Position numbers and translations under genes: made by a program. 64,000 nt of DNA, from positions 558,001 through 622,000 of the forward strand of contig OY282378.1 in the NCBI GenBank assembly GCA_958295835.1, in the 5' to 3' direction. The notes under the pieces are model-generated. The model made no database searches, had not been told where the DNA came from, and saw nothing but the letters and a program-made list of their open reading frames with translations. This document shows positions 8,396-17,403 of the stretch, one piece after another. Position 1 is the first letter of the stretch; each line of letters begins with the position of its first letter. Source of the DNA: an uncultured Gammaproteobacteria bacterium. Its GTDB lineage: Bacteria > Pseudomonadota > Gammaproteobacteria > HK1.

Positions 8396-8595
8396 GAACT
8401 GGACAGAGCACCGACGCCATGCAAACCGGCCCAAGTGAAACGGCTGCCTCTGGTTTCCATCTGCCAGAAACTCTGGACTGGTCCAGTTTGTCGGCGCAGA
8501 TCAAGAATCGCCTGATAATCTTGCCGGTTGGCGAGCACCTGATGGCAGAGACGGAAGATCGGGAGGACAAAAGCACGTCCGCCTCTCCAACTTGA
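8392..8595 (+). CDS. 67-aa protein coupled to the SDH proteinase
   Basis: Unrecognised small protein. Its ATG at 8392 overlaps the proteinase stop as ATGA, and GGAGGAA at 8379-8385 provides a good ribosome site, so it is very probably real. It is hydrophilic, with a central helix-forming part (LSAQIKNRLIILPVGEHLMAE) and a Ser/Thr/Glu-rich tail. It has no signal peptide or membrane segment. Position suggests a partner, regulator or substrate of the proteinase (inference). Confidence 0.6.
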   Translation: MRTGQSTDAMQTGPSETAASGFHLPETLDWSSLSAQIKNRLIILPVGEHLMAETEDREDKSTSASPT

Positions 8596-8671
8596 ACAAG
8601 CGAGATTCACCACCCCCATCCCCCTTGAATCTCGTGTGTCCGTGTGTTGTGGCCATACTTGCGTCGCTGAC

Positions 8672-8776
8672 TGAACCGCCCCGGGCTTCCCGGAGACTAC
8701 ACTCGTTGAGTCTTCGGGAGGACAATGCAGATGAATTCACCGACAAGATACTCTCCGGGAAACCCAGGGCGGTTCA
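8672..8776. mobile_element. 105-bp IS3-like miniature inverted-repeat element
   Basis: The left end starts TGAACCGCCCCGGGCTTCCC and the right end, read on the minus strand, TGAACCGCCCTGGGTTTCCC: about 26-bp imperfect terminal inverted repeats of the IS3-family type. The interior holds what looks like the start of an IS3 orfA (GGGAGGACA then ATG) joined straight to the right end, so it is an internal-deletion derivative with no transposase. Related right ends occur at 45151 and 47592. Target-site duplication was not evident. Confidence 0.65.
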
Positions 8777-8947
8777 TCCTCTACTTCGGGGAAGCGCTTG
8801 ACCGTGCCGACGATGCCTTGGCGCTCGAAGGGATTCTGCGACGCGGGCTCCTAACGAGACCGTCTCCGTAAAGAGGCCACGCGGGAGCGGCCCTCCGGCG
8901 CGGTGTTCGCCGTTTACGATGCGATGCGGGGCCGGCCCCGGCGCGAG

Positions 8948-11900
8948 TCATGGTCGGCCCTTCTCAACCGTAGCGATCTCGGCTTCCGAGAGGCCGTAGA
9001 GCGTGTAGATCAAGCGATCGATTTCCTTCTCTTGTTCGGTGATGTCAGCGTCCGGGGCGGCGTCCTTCGCGGCGAGGATGTCGTCCACGAGGCGGACGAA
9101 GGGGCGCTTCTGCGCGTCGGAAGCGTCGGGGATCGGCAGGGACTCCACGTACACCTTCATCCATCGGATGACTCCCATACCGGACGTTGGCGCGGTGTGC
9201 CGAAGGAAACAGTACGTCAATTTCGAGTTGAGGACCGCACAGAGGAACCTCAGGTTTTCGCCGATGAGAAAGTACGTGGTGTTTGTACCAAACAAGGCAC
9301 CATCGTCGTAGGCAAAGCGTCCCTGATCGACGAGGTCGATCCAGAACAGCTTCTCCTTGGCGAAAGCCTCGTGATAGGCGCAATCTCTGAGGTTGTACGG
9401 TGTCCGGCCCTTGTCCTGTCTCCGCTTCAGCGCGGGTAGAAAACGGTTGAGATGGCGCTTGACCGCCGGATAGTCGGCGATGTCGATCGCCGGCGCATCG
9501 CCGTATCCGTTGTGCGTGTCGATCAGCCATTTCCCGGCCCATCGCGCGCGCCAGCGGCGGATGTCGCGGCCGCGCAGTACCGGTCGGATGATTTCTTCCG
9601 ATCGCGGATCCTCGGCGACCAGGGCGGCCCTCGTGGCCTCGTCGATCACGAACGCTTCGTTGTAGCCGGTCTTGATCCCATAGTTGATGCGAACGTCCCG
9701 GTTCCGGAGCGGGGCGCCCGCGGCCCGCATCTTGTCGAGCACGCGCCATTCGATGGCGGAGAGGATGCTCCACGGCGCCGCGCCGTCCGGGCGCGCTTCG
9801 CTCCACGCCCCCTCGGGCGGCGGGAATCCGTCGTCGTCGCCGAGCTGGTCCAGGTCCACGGCAGGCACCGCCTCAGCGCCGCCGCCCTCCCGGACCAGCA
9901 GGACGGAGGCGTCGACGATGGCGTCGAACACGTCCTTGCCCATCTCGACCAGACGCAGCGGTGTATGTCGCGCCGCCAGCCAGCGGCGCAACGGCTTGCC
10001 GTACTTCGCCTTCAGCCAACTGTTGGACGTGATGTAGGCGAGCACACCGGCGCCCGGCGCGAGCAGATCGCAGCCGCGTTCATAGAAGAGCTGGTAGATG
10101 TCGCCCATGCGGGTGAAGGTCTCGTAGCCTTCGTCCCGGTACTTCGTCCCCGCGCGGCCGTCATCCTTCTGCAACTGGATGTAGGGTGGGTTGCCGAGCA
10201 CGACGTCGAAGCCGTCGGCGACGCCGAACATCCATTCGGGGTCGAACCAGTCGGCATGGGCGTTCTGGTCGTAGGGGTCCCAGCGAGCGATGGATCGGGC
10301 GTCGTCGCGTCCGAATTCCGGGCCTTCGAGTTCACGGGCGAGTTCGCCGCGGAGCAGTTCGTCCTCGTCGCGCAGGCGGCGCTTGGTCTTGCGCGCGCGG
10401 GCGTTGAAGTAGCTCTCGCGCACGCGCCGAAGCTTGTTCTCCAGGGCCTTCACGGCGTCGCTTCGCAGCACCCCCTGCCGTCCGGCCCTGGGTCCGATGA
10501 GCGTGTCGGCGGCGACGAAGCGGGTTTCCAGATTGGGCAGCGGCTTGATGCCGAGATTGGGCGCTTCCGGGTCCGCATCCTGTTCGATGGCGAGCGAGAT
10601 GAAGAAGCGCAGTTTTGCGATCTGACAGGCGATAGGCTGGAGGTCAACGCCGTAGATGCCGTTCTGAATGAGATACAGCTTGCGCCCGAAGTCCGATTGC
10701 CGATACCTCTCGAACGTATTGTTGATCTCCCGGAGCTCGGCCTCACGCGTGTCCTGGTCGCCCGTGTCGAAGGCGGCGCTTGCCTGCGCCTTCGCCCGCT
10801 CCTTCTGGAACTCTTCCCAAAGCGCGTTGCCCGGGTCGAGGCGGCGCAGCGCCAAGGTGAGCGTTTGCAGAACCCCCATCGGGAAGGCGCCGGACCCCAC
10901 CGCCGGATCGAGTGTCCGCAGGCTGGCGATGCCGGCGACCACGCCCCGTTTCTCGTCTTGCTCGAAGAGTTCGTCGGCGTCGTCCATCGCGTGGGAGTGG
11001 TCGAGGAGGTACAGCAGCCGCTCGCGCCAGAAAGCCGTGTCGCCGTCCGTCGGTTGGGTCTTCGCCGCCAAGGCCTCGGCCAGCGCCTCGCGGACCATGT
11101 AATCCACGACCATTCGCGGCGTGTAGTAGGATCCGGTGACCTTGCGCGCCGTCTCCCGCGTCTCCGGGTTGTAGGCGGCGAGCAGATTCTCGAACGTGCG
11201 GCCCAGCAGCTCCGGGTCGAGCGCCACCTCCCGGTCGAGAGGCGTGTTCTCCTCCACCGTGAACTTGTAGCGCCGGAACAGCGGAAACAGGCCGGCGGCC
11301 TTGTCGAGGAAGAGCCGCGCCGGGACCGACAGGCCCTTGCCCTGGGCCGCGATATTGTCGGTGAAGGCGTCGATGCGCCGCCCGCCCTCCCGGACGCCGG
11401 CGAAGTCGTCCAGACAATCGAACAGGCCGCCGTTGACGAAGGGAACCTTCTTCAATGCCTCGACGAAGCCCTCCGGGTCGGCGAGCAGGTCACGGTAGCG
11501 GTACTTGGTGAAGTCGCGGTGGCCGCCCGGGTTCCGCCCGCTGAAGGCGCGCTTGTCGATCCCGGTGTTGAGGGTGGCGAAGAACAGGTTCTGGAGCACC
11601 GCCCGGTAATAGTCCGTGCCTTCCGGCGCGTAGCGTTCGAGCGTCTGGCGGGCGAAGCCCTCCTCGAACAACTCCCCGGGGATCAGCCCCTTCTCCCTCA
11701 TGAACCAGATGAAGAGAAGGCGGGTGATCAGCCGGATGACGTGACGTTCGGTGGACCCGTCACCGGCGCCGTCGTCCGGGAAGCGGCACACCGCCACTGC
11801 CCGCTCGAACCACTCGAACAGCTCGAGATAGAAGCGTCGGTTGAGGAGTTCGATATCGAGCGTCCGTTCCCACGCCGCGTGCAAGTCGTCGAGATCGTGG

Positions 11901-12514
11901 ACGCCGTGCGCCTCGATCAGACGGGGAAGCGCGAGATCGGCAAGGAGGTCGAGGTGCGCCCGATGCGGGTTCGAGACGCGGATGTCCTTGATCAGAGTCA
12001 CGCGCTCCAGAACGTCGCGGATGTCGTCCCGTTTGTGGGCGCGGCGGTGGACGACGGCCAGGGTCAGGGTCGCGCCGCGCTGGAACAGGAGGATGACGGG
12101 CATGGGAAAGCCGCGATTGACTGCGCGCGCCGTCTCCGCGAGTTCGGTCCGGCTATGGGGCCGGTCTTCGAGGTCCGCCGCCACGAACAGGAACGACTTG
12201 GCGCGCCCCCGGTCGAAATCTTGGAACAGGCCCGGACGGCCGCCGATCTCCTCCCCGGTGATCTGGAAGACGATATCGGCCGCCCGCCAGGACTTGAACA
12301 GCCCGCGCTGCCGCTCCGTCAGCGGTTTTTCCTGCTCCAGCAAGGCCACGAAAGCATCGACGCCGCCCACGTTCGCGGTCCGGTCGCTGCGGTAGCCGAG
12401 TGCGTGCAGCAGAGCCCCGGCCCTGTCTCGCGGGGTACTCCCCCCGGCGAAACCGGACAGCCCTTCGATCAGGGACTCACGCATCGCCCGGAGCCCCGTC
12501 TTCCGCTGTGCCAT
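8948..12514 (-). CDS. Eco57I-type adenine DNA methyltransferase / RM protein
   Basis: 1188-residue gamma-class N6-adenine methyltransferase. Motif I is LDPAVGSGAFPMG near residue 534 and the catalytic motif IV is VVLGNPPYIQLQK near residue 773; a large C-terminal part typical of target recognition follows (KTGYNEAFVIDE, NTTYFL and GVIRWMK blocks). The N-terminal 400 residues precede the methylase core and include a helical scaffold. It probably modifies host DNA and cooperates with the helicase/nuclease encoded just upstream, whose 3' end overlaps this gene's start by 38 bases. No HsdS is present, so recognition must lie in this chain. GC content matches the host backbone. Confidence 0.85.
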   Translation of the reverse strand: MAQRKTGLRAMRESLIEGLSGFAGGSTPRDRAGALLHALGYRSDRTANVGGVDAFVALLEQEKPLTERQRGLFKSWRAADIVFQITGEEIGGRPGLFQDFDRGRAKSFLFVAADLEDRPHSRTELAETARAVNRGFPMPVILLFQRGATLTLAVVHRRAHKRDDIRDVLERVTLIKDIRVSNPHRAHLDLLADLALPRLIEAHGVHDLDDLHAAWERTLDIELLNRRFYLELFEWFERAVAVCRFPDDGAGDGSTERHVIRLITRLLFIWFMREKGLIPGELFEEGFARQTLERYAPEGTDYYRAVLQNLFFATLNTGIDKRAFSGRNPGGHRDFTKYRYRDLLADPEGFVEALKKVPFVNGGLFDCLDDFAGVREGGRRIDAFTDNIAAQGKGLSVPARLFLDKAAGLFPLFRRYKFTVEENTPLDREVALDPELLGRTFENLLAAYNPETRETARKVTGSYYTPRMVVDYMVREALAEALAAKTQPTDGDTAFWRERLLYLLDHSHAMDDADELFEQDEKRGVVAGIASLRTLDPAVGSGAFPMGVLQTLTLALRRLDPGNALWEEFQKERAKAQASAAFDTGDQDTREAELREINNTFERYRQSDFGRKLYLIQNGIYGVDLQPIACQIAKLRFFISLAIEQDADPEAPNLGIKPLPNLETRFVAADTLIGPRAGRQGVLRSDAVKALENKLRRVRESYFNARARKTKRRLRDEDELLRGELARELEGPEFGRDDARSIARWDPYDQNAHADWFDPEWMFGVADGFDVVLGNPPYIQLQKDDGRAGTKYRDEGYETFTRMGDIYQLFYERGCDLLAPGAGVLAYITSNSWLKAKYGKPLRRWLAARHTPLRLVEMGKDVFDAIVDASVLLVREGGGAEAVPAVDLDQLGDDDGFPPPEGAWSEARPDGAAPWSILSAIEWRVLDKMRAAGAPLRNRDVRINYGIKTGYNEAFVIDEATRAALVAEDPRSEEIIRPVLRGRDIRRWRARWAGKWLIDTHNGYGDAPAIDIADYPAVKRHLNRFLPALKRRQDKGRTPYNLRDCAYHEAFAKEKLFWIDLVDQGRFAYDDGALFGTNTTYFLIGENLRFLCAVLNSKLTYCFLRHTAPTSGMGVIRWMKVYVESLPIPDASDAQKRPFVRLVDDILAAKDAAPDADITEQEKEIDRLIYTLYGLSEAEIATVEKGRP

Positions 12515-15500
12515 GTTCGTCGGCGACGACGAGCCATGCGATCAACTCGAAGTCCTCGGCGCGGTCGGGCCGCTCGGACGCCTTGGCAAGCGCCGCCCCG
12601 CGCTCGCGGGTGAGCGCCTGAAGCTCCGCACCGCGGAAGGTCCCGGAAATGTCCCGCAAGGCCGCGTCGAGAAGGTTGTCGTACTTCTCCATGCGCCGTC
12701 CATGGTCGGTCTCCCGATCGAAGGCGTCCTCCAGGGCCGCCGCCGCTTGCGCCCGACCGGCGGCGAGCAAGCGGAACAGGGCGAGACACTGCCGCGCCTG
12801 CCGGAAGCCGTAGCACACAGTTCCGTCATCCCGGACGTACACGAGGAAATACGGCCACAGGCGGTTCGGGGTTCGCGCGGTCGGTTCGGCTCTGTGTCGG
12901 AGGCAGAAGATCGCGCCGGGCCGGATCGCACCGGGCGGCCGTTCGTCCGGGCGGCAACCATCGGGCGGGCGGGCGGGGGTGACGGCATGGATACCGAACG
13001 GCGCGGCTTCGAGGGCGGCGCGGTGCTGCTGTATGTAGCGCAGCAGGTCGGCCAGGAAGTCGTCGAGCGTGAGGTCGCTCATGCTCACGCCTTCGTCAGC
13101 GTCCTCGATGTCGAGGATTTCCTCGCGCAGCCGTTTCAACTGCTCGTCGCGGAACGCCAGATCGCCCCGTGCGGCATCCTCGCTCAACGGATCGTCGAGA
13201 CCGGTCGCCGTCGCGTCCGCCAGCGCCATCCGCGCCTCGACGCGATTCTTCAGATCCAGGTAACGCTCCAGATCCGCCGTCGGCCAGAAGTTGACCATGC
13301 CGACCTCGCGGTTGCGGCTTCCCAACCGGTCGATGCGTCCGAAGCGCTGCATCAGCCGTACCGGATTCCAGTGGATGTCGTAGTTCACCACGAGGTCGCA
13401 GTCCTGGAGGTTCTGCCCTTCCGACAGGCAATCGGTCGCGATCAGGATGTCGATTTCGCCGCCTTCGCCGTCCCGATTCTGAGCCCTCGGCGCGAAGCGC
13501 CCGAGAATGTCCTCGAATCGCGACACGCCGGACGTGCTGCGATTGCCGTCGCCGCCGGTGACCAGCGCGACGTGGATGCCGCTCTCGCCCGCGAACGGCG
13601 CGGCCGTAACGTGCTCGTACAGATAGCGGGCGGTGTCGGCGAATGTGGTGAAGACGAGCGCCTTGCGGTTGGCGCGCCCGTCCTTGTCCGTCGGCGGCGC
13701 CTCGACCTTGCGCCGCAACTGCGCCTTCAACATCATCAGCTTGGCGTCACGCTCGGCGGTGACCTGCTTCGCCCGGCGGTGGAGGTCCGCGAAGATCTCC
13801 CGGTCATCGAGCAGATCCCGCCGCCAGCGATCGATGTCGATCTCGTCCAGACGGTAGCGGCGCCTCCGGCCGACCGTGAATTCCTCGTCCTCCTCGTCCT
13901 CGTCGGGGCGGGTGTCGATCTCGCCCCCCTCCCCGCGCTTCCGCCACGCCTCGATCCGGCGATCGAGCTCGTCCATCCTTGCGAGAATTCGCCCCGTCGT
14001 CAGGACGAAGGCATGGACGGAGCTTTCCAGGCGCTTCAGCAGGTTGACGCGCATCATGCCGATCAGGAAGCGCTCGCGGTCGCGCTGGTCGAAACGCAGC
14101 CGCGCCTTTTCGGCGTCGAGTTCGGAGGTGTCCTTCAAGTATTGCGACGGCATGTAGACGGCGAGGCGGAAGCCCCCGATCCGGCCATGCAATTCGTCAT
14201 ACGACAGATCGCCGTCGCGGTCCGTCGGCGGATACAGGTTCCCCGGCCGCGAACGCTCGGGGAAGCCGCCGACCCGCTCGGTGACCGCCGGATAGAAGCG
14301 GTGTAGATGGTCGCGGGAACGAGCGATGGTGACGGCGTCCAGAAGCGTCAGGAAATCCGCGCCCAGCCGCTCGACCAAGGCGGCCTTGTTCGCCGGGCCG
14401 CCGCTCCGGCGCGCCTGCTCCCATTGTTGGAACTCGCGCTGAGCGACGCCGAACAGCGTCTGTACGTCACCGATCCCGAGCGCCTCTCGGAATGCGTCCC
14501 GGCGCTTCTCCGTCATCAGATAAATCTGATTGCGCAAATCCCGCAGGCTGGTATTCACCGGTGTGGCGGAGAGCATCAACACCCTAGTGTTGACGCCAGC
14601 CTTCACGACCTCCTCCAAGAGCCGGTTGTAGCGGCTTCGGCGGACGATACGGCCGTTCTCGTCCGTCCGATCCCGCCCCTCGTTGCGGAAGTTGTGGGAT
14701 TCGTCGATGACGATGAGATCGAACGCGCCCCAATTGAACTGTGCAAGGTCCATGCTGCCCGCCCGCCCTTCGTAGCGGCTGAGGTCGGTGTGGGCGAGCA
14801 CCGTGTAGCCAAGGCGATCCTTCTCGAACGGGTTGTTCCGGTAGCCGGCGTGGGAGGCGTAGCGCAGCCAGTTCTGTTCCAATCGCTTCGGGCAAAGCAC
14901 CAGCACGCGCTCGTTGCGCAGCTCGAAGAACTTGATGATTGCCAGCGCCGTCCAGGTCTTACCGAGACCAACACTGTCCGCCACGATGCATCCGTTGTGT
15001 CGCAGCAGCCGGTTGATGGCGCTGGTGGCGCCGTCGCGCTGAAACTCGTAGAGCGCTTTCCAGACCTCCGTGTCATGGAGGTGGACGTCGTGCAGAAGTC
15101 CCTCGCGTTCGCCGCGCTCGGCCAGCCGCTCTTCGAAGATGTGGAAGAGCGTCTTGTAGTACACGAACTCCGGTGCGTACGCACGACCGAGCCGGGCAAG
15201 CGCCGCGAGCACTTGCTCCTTGGCGTTGTGCGTGAGCGACTCGTCGTACCAGAGCGCATCGAACCAATCGCGCAGCGCGGTTCGCTCGCGGGCGTCGCGG
15301 ACCTCGATGTTGAGCTCGATGTTCGGCGTTGCGCCGTAGCCCAGCCCCCTGCGCGTGAAGTTGGAGCTGCCGAGCAACGCCGAACTCGCGCCATCGGTTC
15401 GCTGCACGTGATAGAGCTTCCCATGCAGGAAATTGGCCTTGGTCACGGTGCGAATGTCGACCTTCCGCTCGATCCAGGCGGCGCATGCCCGCGCCAGTCC

Positions 15501-15809
15501 CTTCTGGGCGAGCGCGCGTCTCAATTCGATGCCGCCAGCCTCTGTGAGCACAAATTCCTTCGCTTCGTCACGAGACGGATCGACCGTGCCGACACCTTGT
15601 GGATCGCCGTAGAGGAAGCGCAGACGCGCGGTGCCCTCCAAGACCTCGCGCAGCGCTTCGTAGGCGTAGATGGTGAAGTAGGCGGAGACGAAGGATAGTG
15701 CCGAGCCGCCGGCCATCTCTGCTCGAAGGAAGTCTCCTACGCGCTGCCGGGCGTTATCAACGATCGGGCTGACTGCACCGCCCGGGGCAGGCGCAGTCAT
15801 GGCCGCCAA
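12477..15809 (-). CDS. PLD-nuclease/SNF2-type helicase of the RM-like pair
   Basis: 1110-residue multidomain protein. Residues about 20-190 form a phospholipase-D-like nuclease domain (HGKLYHV then LLGSSNFTRRGLG). The helicase follows: Walker A VADSVGLGKTW near 275, DEAH-like box VIDESHNFRN near 365, SATPVN, and a helicase C-terminal domain with EGQNLQDCDLVVNYDIHWNP and RFGRIDRLGS near 820. An Arg/Glu/Asp-rich insertion lies near 640-680. It most likely translocates on DNA and cleaves unmodified DNA, pairing with the methyltransferase. The first possible start is TTG at 15809; ATG at 15800 is equally plausible. The pair resembles stand-alone helicase-methylase restriction modules; DISARM partners (DrmA, DrmB) are absent. 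Confidence 0.85.
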   Translation of the reverse strand: MAAMTAPAPGGAVSPIVDNARQRVGDFLRAEMAGGSALSFVSAYFTIYAYEALREVLEGTARLRFLYGDPQGVGTVDPSRDEAKEFVLTEAGGIELRRALAQKGLARACAAWIERKVDIRTVTKANFLHGKLYHVQRTDGASSALLGSSNFTRRGLGYGATPNIELNIEVRDARERTALRDWFDALWYDESLTHNAKEQVLAALARLGRAYAPEFVYYKTLFHIFEERLAERGEREGLLHDVHLHDTEVWKALYEFQRDGATSAINRLLRHNGCIVADSVGLGKTWTALAIIKFFELRNERVLVLCPKRLEQNWLRYASHAGYRNNPFEKDRLGYTVLAHTDLSRYEGRAGSMDLAQFNWGAFDLIVIDESHNFRNEGRDRTDENGRIVRRSRYNRLLEEVVKAGVNTRVLMLSATPVNTSLRDLRNQIYLMTEKRRDAFREALGIGDVQTLFGVAQREFQQWEQARRSGGPANKAALVERLGADFLTLLDAVTIARSRDHLHRFYPAVTERVGGFPERSRPGNLYPPTDRDGDLSYDELHGRIGGFRLAVYMPSQYLKDTSELDAEKARLRFDQRDRERFLIGMMRVNLLKRLESSVHAFVLTTGRILARMDELDRRIEAWRKRGEGGEIDTRPDEDEEDEEFTVGRRRRYRLDEIDIDRWRRDLLDDREIFADLHRRAKQVTAERDAKLMMLKAQLRRKVEAPPTDKDGRANRKALVFTTFADTARYLYEHVTAAPFAGESGIHVALVTGGDGNRSTSGVSRFEDILGRFAPRAQNRDGEGGEIDILIATDCLSEGQNLQDCDLVVNYDIHWNPVRLMQRFGRIDRLGSRNREVGMVNFWPTADLERYLDLKNRVEARMALADATATGLDDPLSEDAARGDLAFRDEQLKRLREEILDIEDADEGVSMSDLTLDDFLADLLRYIQQHRAALEAAPFGIHAVTPARPPDGCRPDERPPGAIRPGAIFCLRHRAEPTARTPNRLWPYFLVYVRDDGTVCYGFRQARQCLALFRLLAAGRAQAAAALEDAFDRETDHGRRMEKYDNLLDAALRDISGTFRGAELQALTRERGAALAKASERPDRAEDFELIAWLVVADEHGTAEDGAPGDA

Positions 15810-15851
15810 GCCCGCATGAAATACATCGCACCAAGCACTCCTTGTCCTCCC

Positions 15852-16070
15852 TCAGCGTGCTGCGTTCGCGACCGCTTCGTAGAACTTCGCGACATCCCCG
15901 TCCGCCGGATCGGCGGCCAGTATGCGGTAGAACTCGGGCACGCCGAGCAGCACGTCCTTGAGCGGCCCGTAGTCGTTCGTGATGCCCCATCGGGGCGACT
16001 TGGGGGTCGTGGTCGTAGTGGTCACGGGCTTTCCGTCCGGGTTTCGAGCGGGGCCGCAAGTACACTCCAT
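15852..16070 (-). pseudogene. truncated copy of the DDAH-fold hydrolase
   Basis: The first 49 residues match the intact hydrolase at 3042-3986 almost exactly (from MECTCGPARN to LLGVPEFYR), then the sequence diverges at 15924 and stops after an unrelated 23-residue tail. The acidic, histidine and cysteine catalytic regions are all missing, so it is non-functional. It marks the left end of direct repeat copy 2. Confidence 0.9.
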
Positions 16071-16356
16071 CCGGACGCTCCGGGACAAGTCGGAAGGCCG
16101 GACGGCCAGGGTGAATTCATGCCGATCGACTCGCATCCGGAGATGAAGGGGTGGCCTCTCCAGGGGACTGCGCGTCCTGTGAGGACGCGGGCGCCCCATC
16201 CATCCGGGTCATTCCCGCGTTTTCAGCGCAGTCATTCCCGCGCAAGCATGTCCTCGCGGAAGCGGGGGCGGAAATCCACAGGTGGGAATCCATACGTCCC
16301 GGGAACAGCGCGTCCTGTGAGGACGCGGACATCCCGCCCGCAAGGAGCCATCCCGA

Positions 16357-17403
16357 TTGAGTGAACCGGTCATCAAGCTGCACGGCGTGTGGAAGATCTT
16401 CGGCACGCGGGTCGACGAAGCGATGCAGGCGATCGCGCGCGACGGCCTCACCAAGCCGCAGGTGCTGGAGCGGTTCGGATGCGTGGTCGGCATCGCGGAC
16501 TGCTCGTTCGAGGTCCCGCGCGGCGAGATCTTCTGCGTCATGGGGCTGTCGGGCTCGGGCAAGTCCACCATGGTGCGCCACGTCAACCGGCTGATCGAGC
16601 CGACCACCGGACGCATCGAGGTCCTGGGCCGGGACGTGCTGGCGCTGGGCGAGGGAGAGCTGCGGAAGCTGCGCGCCGCCCACATCGGCATGGTGTTCCA
16701 GCACATGGCGCTGTTTCCGCACCGCACGGTGCGCGACAACGTCGCGTTCCCGCTGCAGGTGCAGGGCCAGCCGAAATCGAAGCGCTGGGAGGTCTCCCAG
16801 CGCTGCCTGAGCCTCGTCAACCTCGACGGCTACGAGGACCGCTTCCCGAGCGAGCTGTCCGGCGGGATGCAGCAGCGGGTCGGGCTCGCCCGGGCGCTGG
16901 CCTCGGACCCCGAGGTCCTGCTCATGGACGAGCCCTTCTCCGCGCTGGACCCGCTGATCCGGCGCCAGCTCCAGGAGCAGTTCATGGCGCTCTCCGCCGA
17001 CCTGAACAAGACCACGGTCTTCATCACCCACGACCTCGACGAGGCCATCCGCATCGGCAGCCGCATCGCGATCATGAAGGACGGCCGGATCGTGCAGACC
17101 GGCACACCGGAGGAGATCGTCACGAACCCCATCGACGACTACGTGCGGGACTTCGTCGAAGGCATCTCCACCCTGAAGCTCGTCTTCGCCCATACCATCA
17201 TGGCGCGGATCGGGGAGTACCGGCCACGGCCGGGCGAGGACTTGGGCCTGGCGCCGCGGGCCGCGCACGACACCGACCTGAGCGGGCTGATCGACCTCTC
17301 GACCACCACCGATCAGCCCATCGTGATCACCGATGGCGGACGGGACGTGGGGGTCGTGGACAAGGCCACGCTCCTCAAGGGAATCAAGGGGGGTGACCAC
17401 TGA
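16357..17403 (+). CDS. proV: ProV-type ABC transporter ATPase, copy 2
   Basis: 348 residues, essentially the same protein as the copy at 4273-5319, with all ABC motifs intact (GLSGSGKST, LSGGMQQRVGLARAL, VLLMDEPFSALD). Visible changes are confined to the N-terminus: GTRVDEAMQAIARDGLTKPQ here against GARVGEAMQAITRDGLTKTQ in copy 1. Same TTG start and AAGGAG site. The neighbouring hydrolase is only a stub and there is no binding-protein gene here, so this copy would depend on the binding protein at 1783-2739. Strong conservation implies a recent duplication or ongoing gene conversion. Confidence 0.9.
   Translation: MSEPVIKLHGVWKIFGTRVDEAMQAIARDGLTKPQVLERFGCVVGIADCSFEVPRGEIFCVMGLSGSGKSTMVRHVNRLIEPTTGRIEVLGRDVLALGEGELRKLRAAHIGMVFQHMALFPHRTVRDNVAFPLQVQGQPKSKRWEVSQRCLSLVNLDGYEDRFPSELSGGMQQRVGLARALASDPEVLLMDEPFSALDPLIRRQLQEQFMALSADLNKTTVFITHDLDEAIRIGSRIAIMKDGRIVQTGTPEEIVTNPIDDYVRDFVEGISTLKLVFAHTIMARIGEYRPRPGEDLGLAPRAAHDTDLSGLIDLSTTTDQPIVITDGGRDVGVVDKATLLKGIKGGDH

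Noticed and set aside
8725..8871. Small plus-strand frame of 48 codons with a strong ribosome site
   Set aside because: It lies mostly inside the 105-bp IS3-like miniature element; its start is the relic of an IS orfA, so it is not an independent gene.
9452..12613. Plus-strand open frame of about 1050 codons opposite the methyltransferase
   Set aside because: Its translation is a low-complexity mix of Arg, Val, Glu and Gly with no domain, and the opposite strand carries clear methylase motifs. GC-rich genes commonly leave such antisense frames.
12513..14306. Plus-strand open frame opposite the helicase
   Set aside because: No recognisable motifs, and it overlaps a well-supported SNF2-type helicase entirely.
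8948..15809. DISARM or BREX system
   Set aside because: The core partners DrmA/DrmB or BrxC/PglZ are absent; only a methylase and a helicase-nuclease are present.
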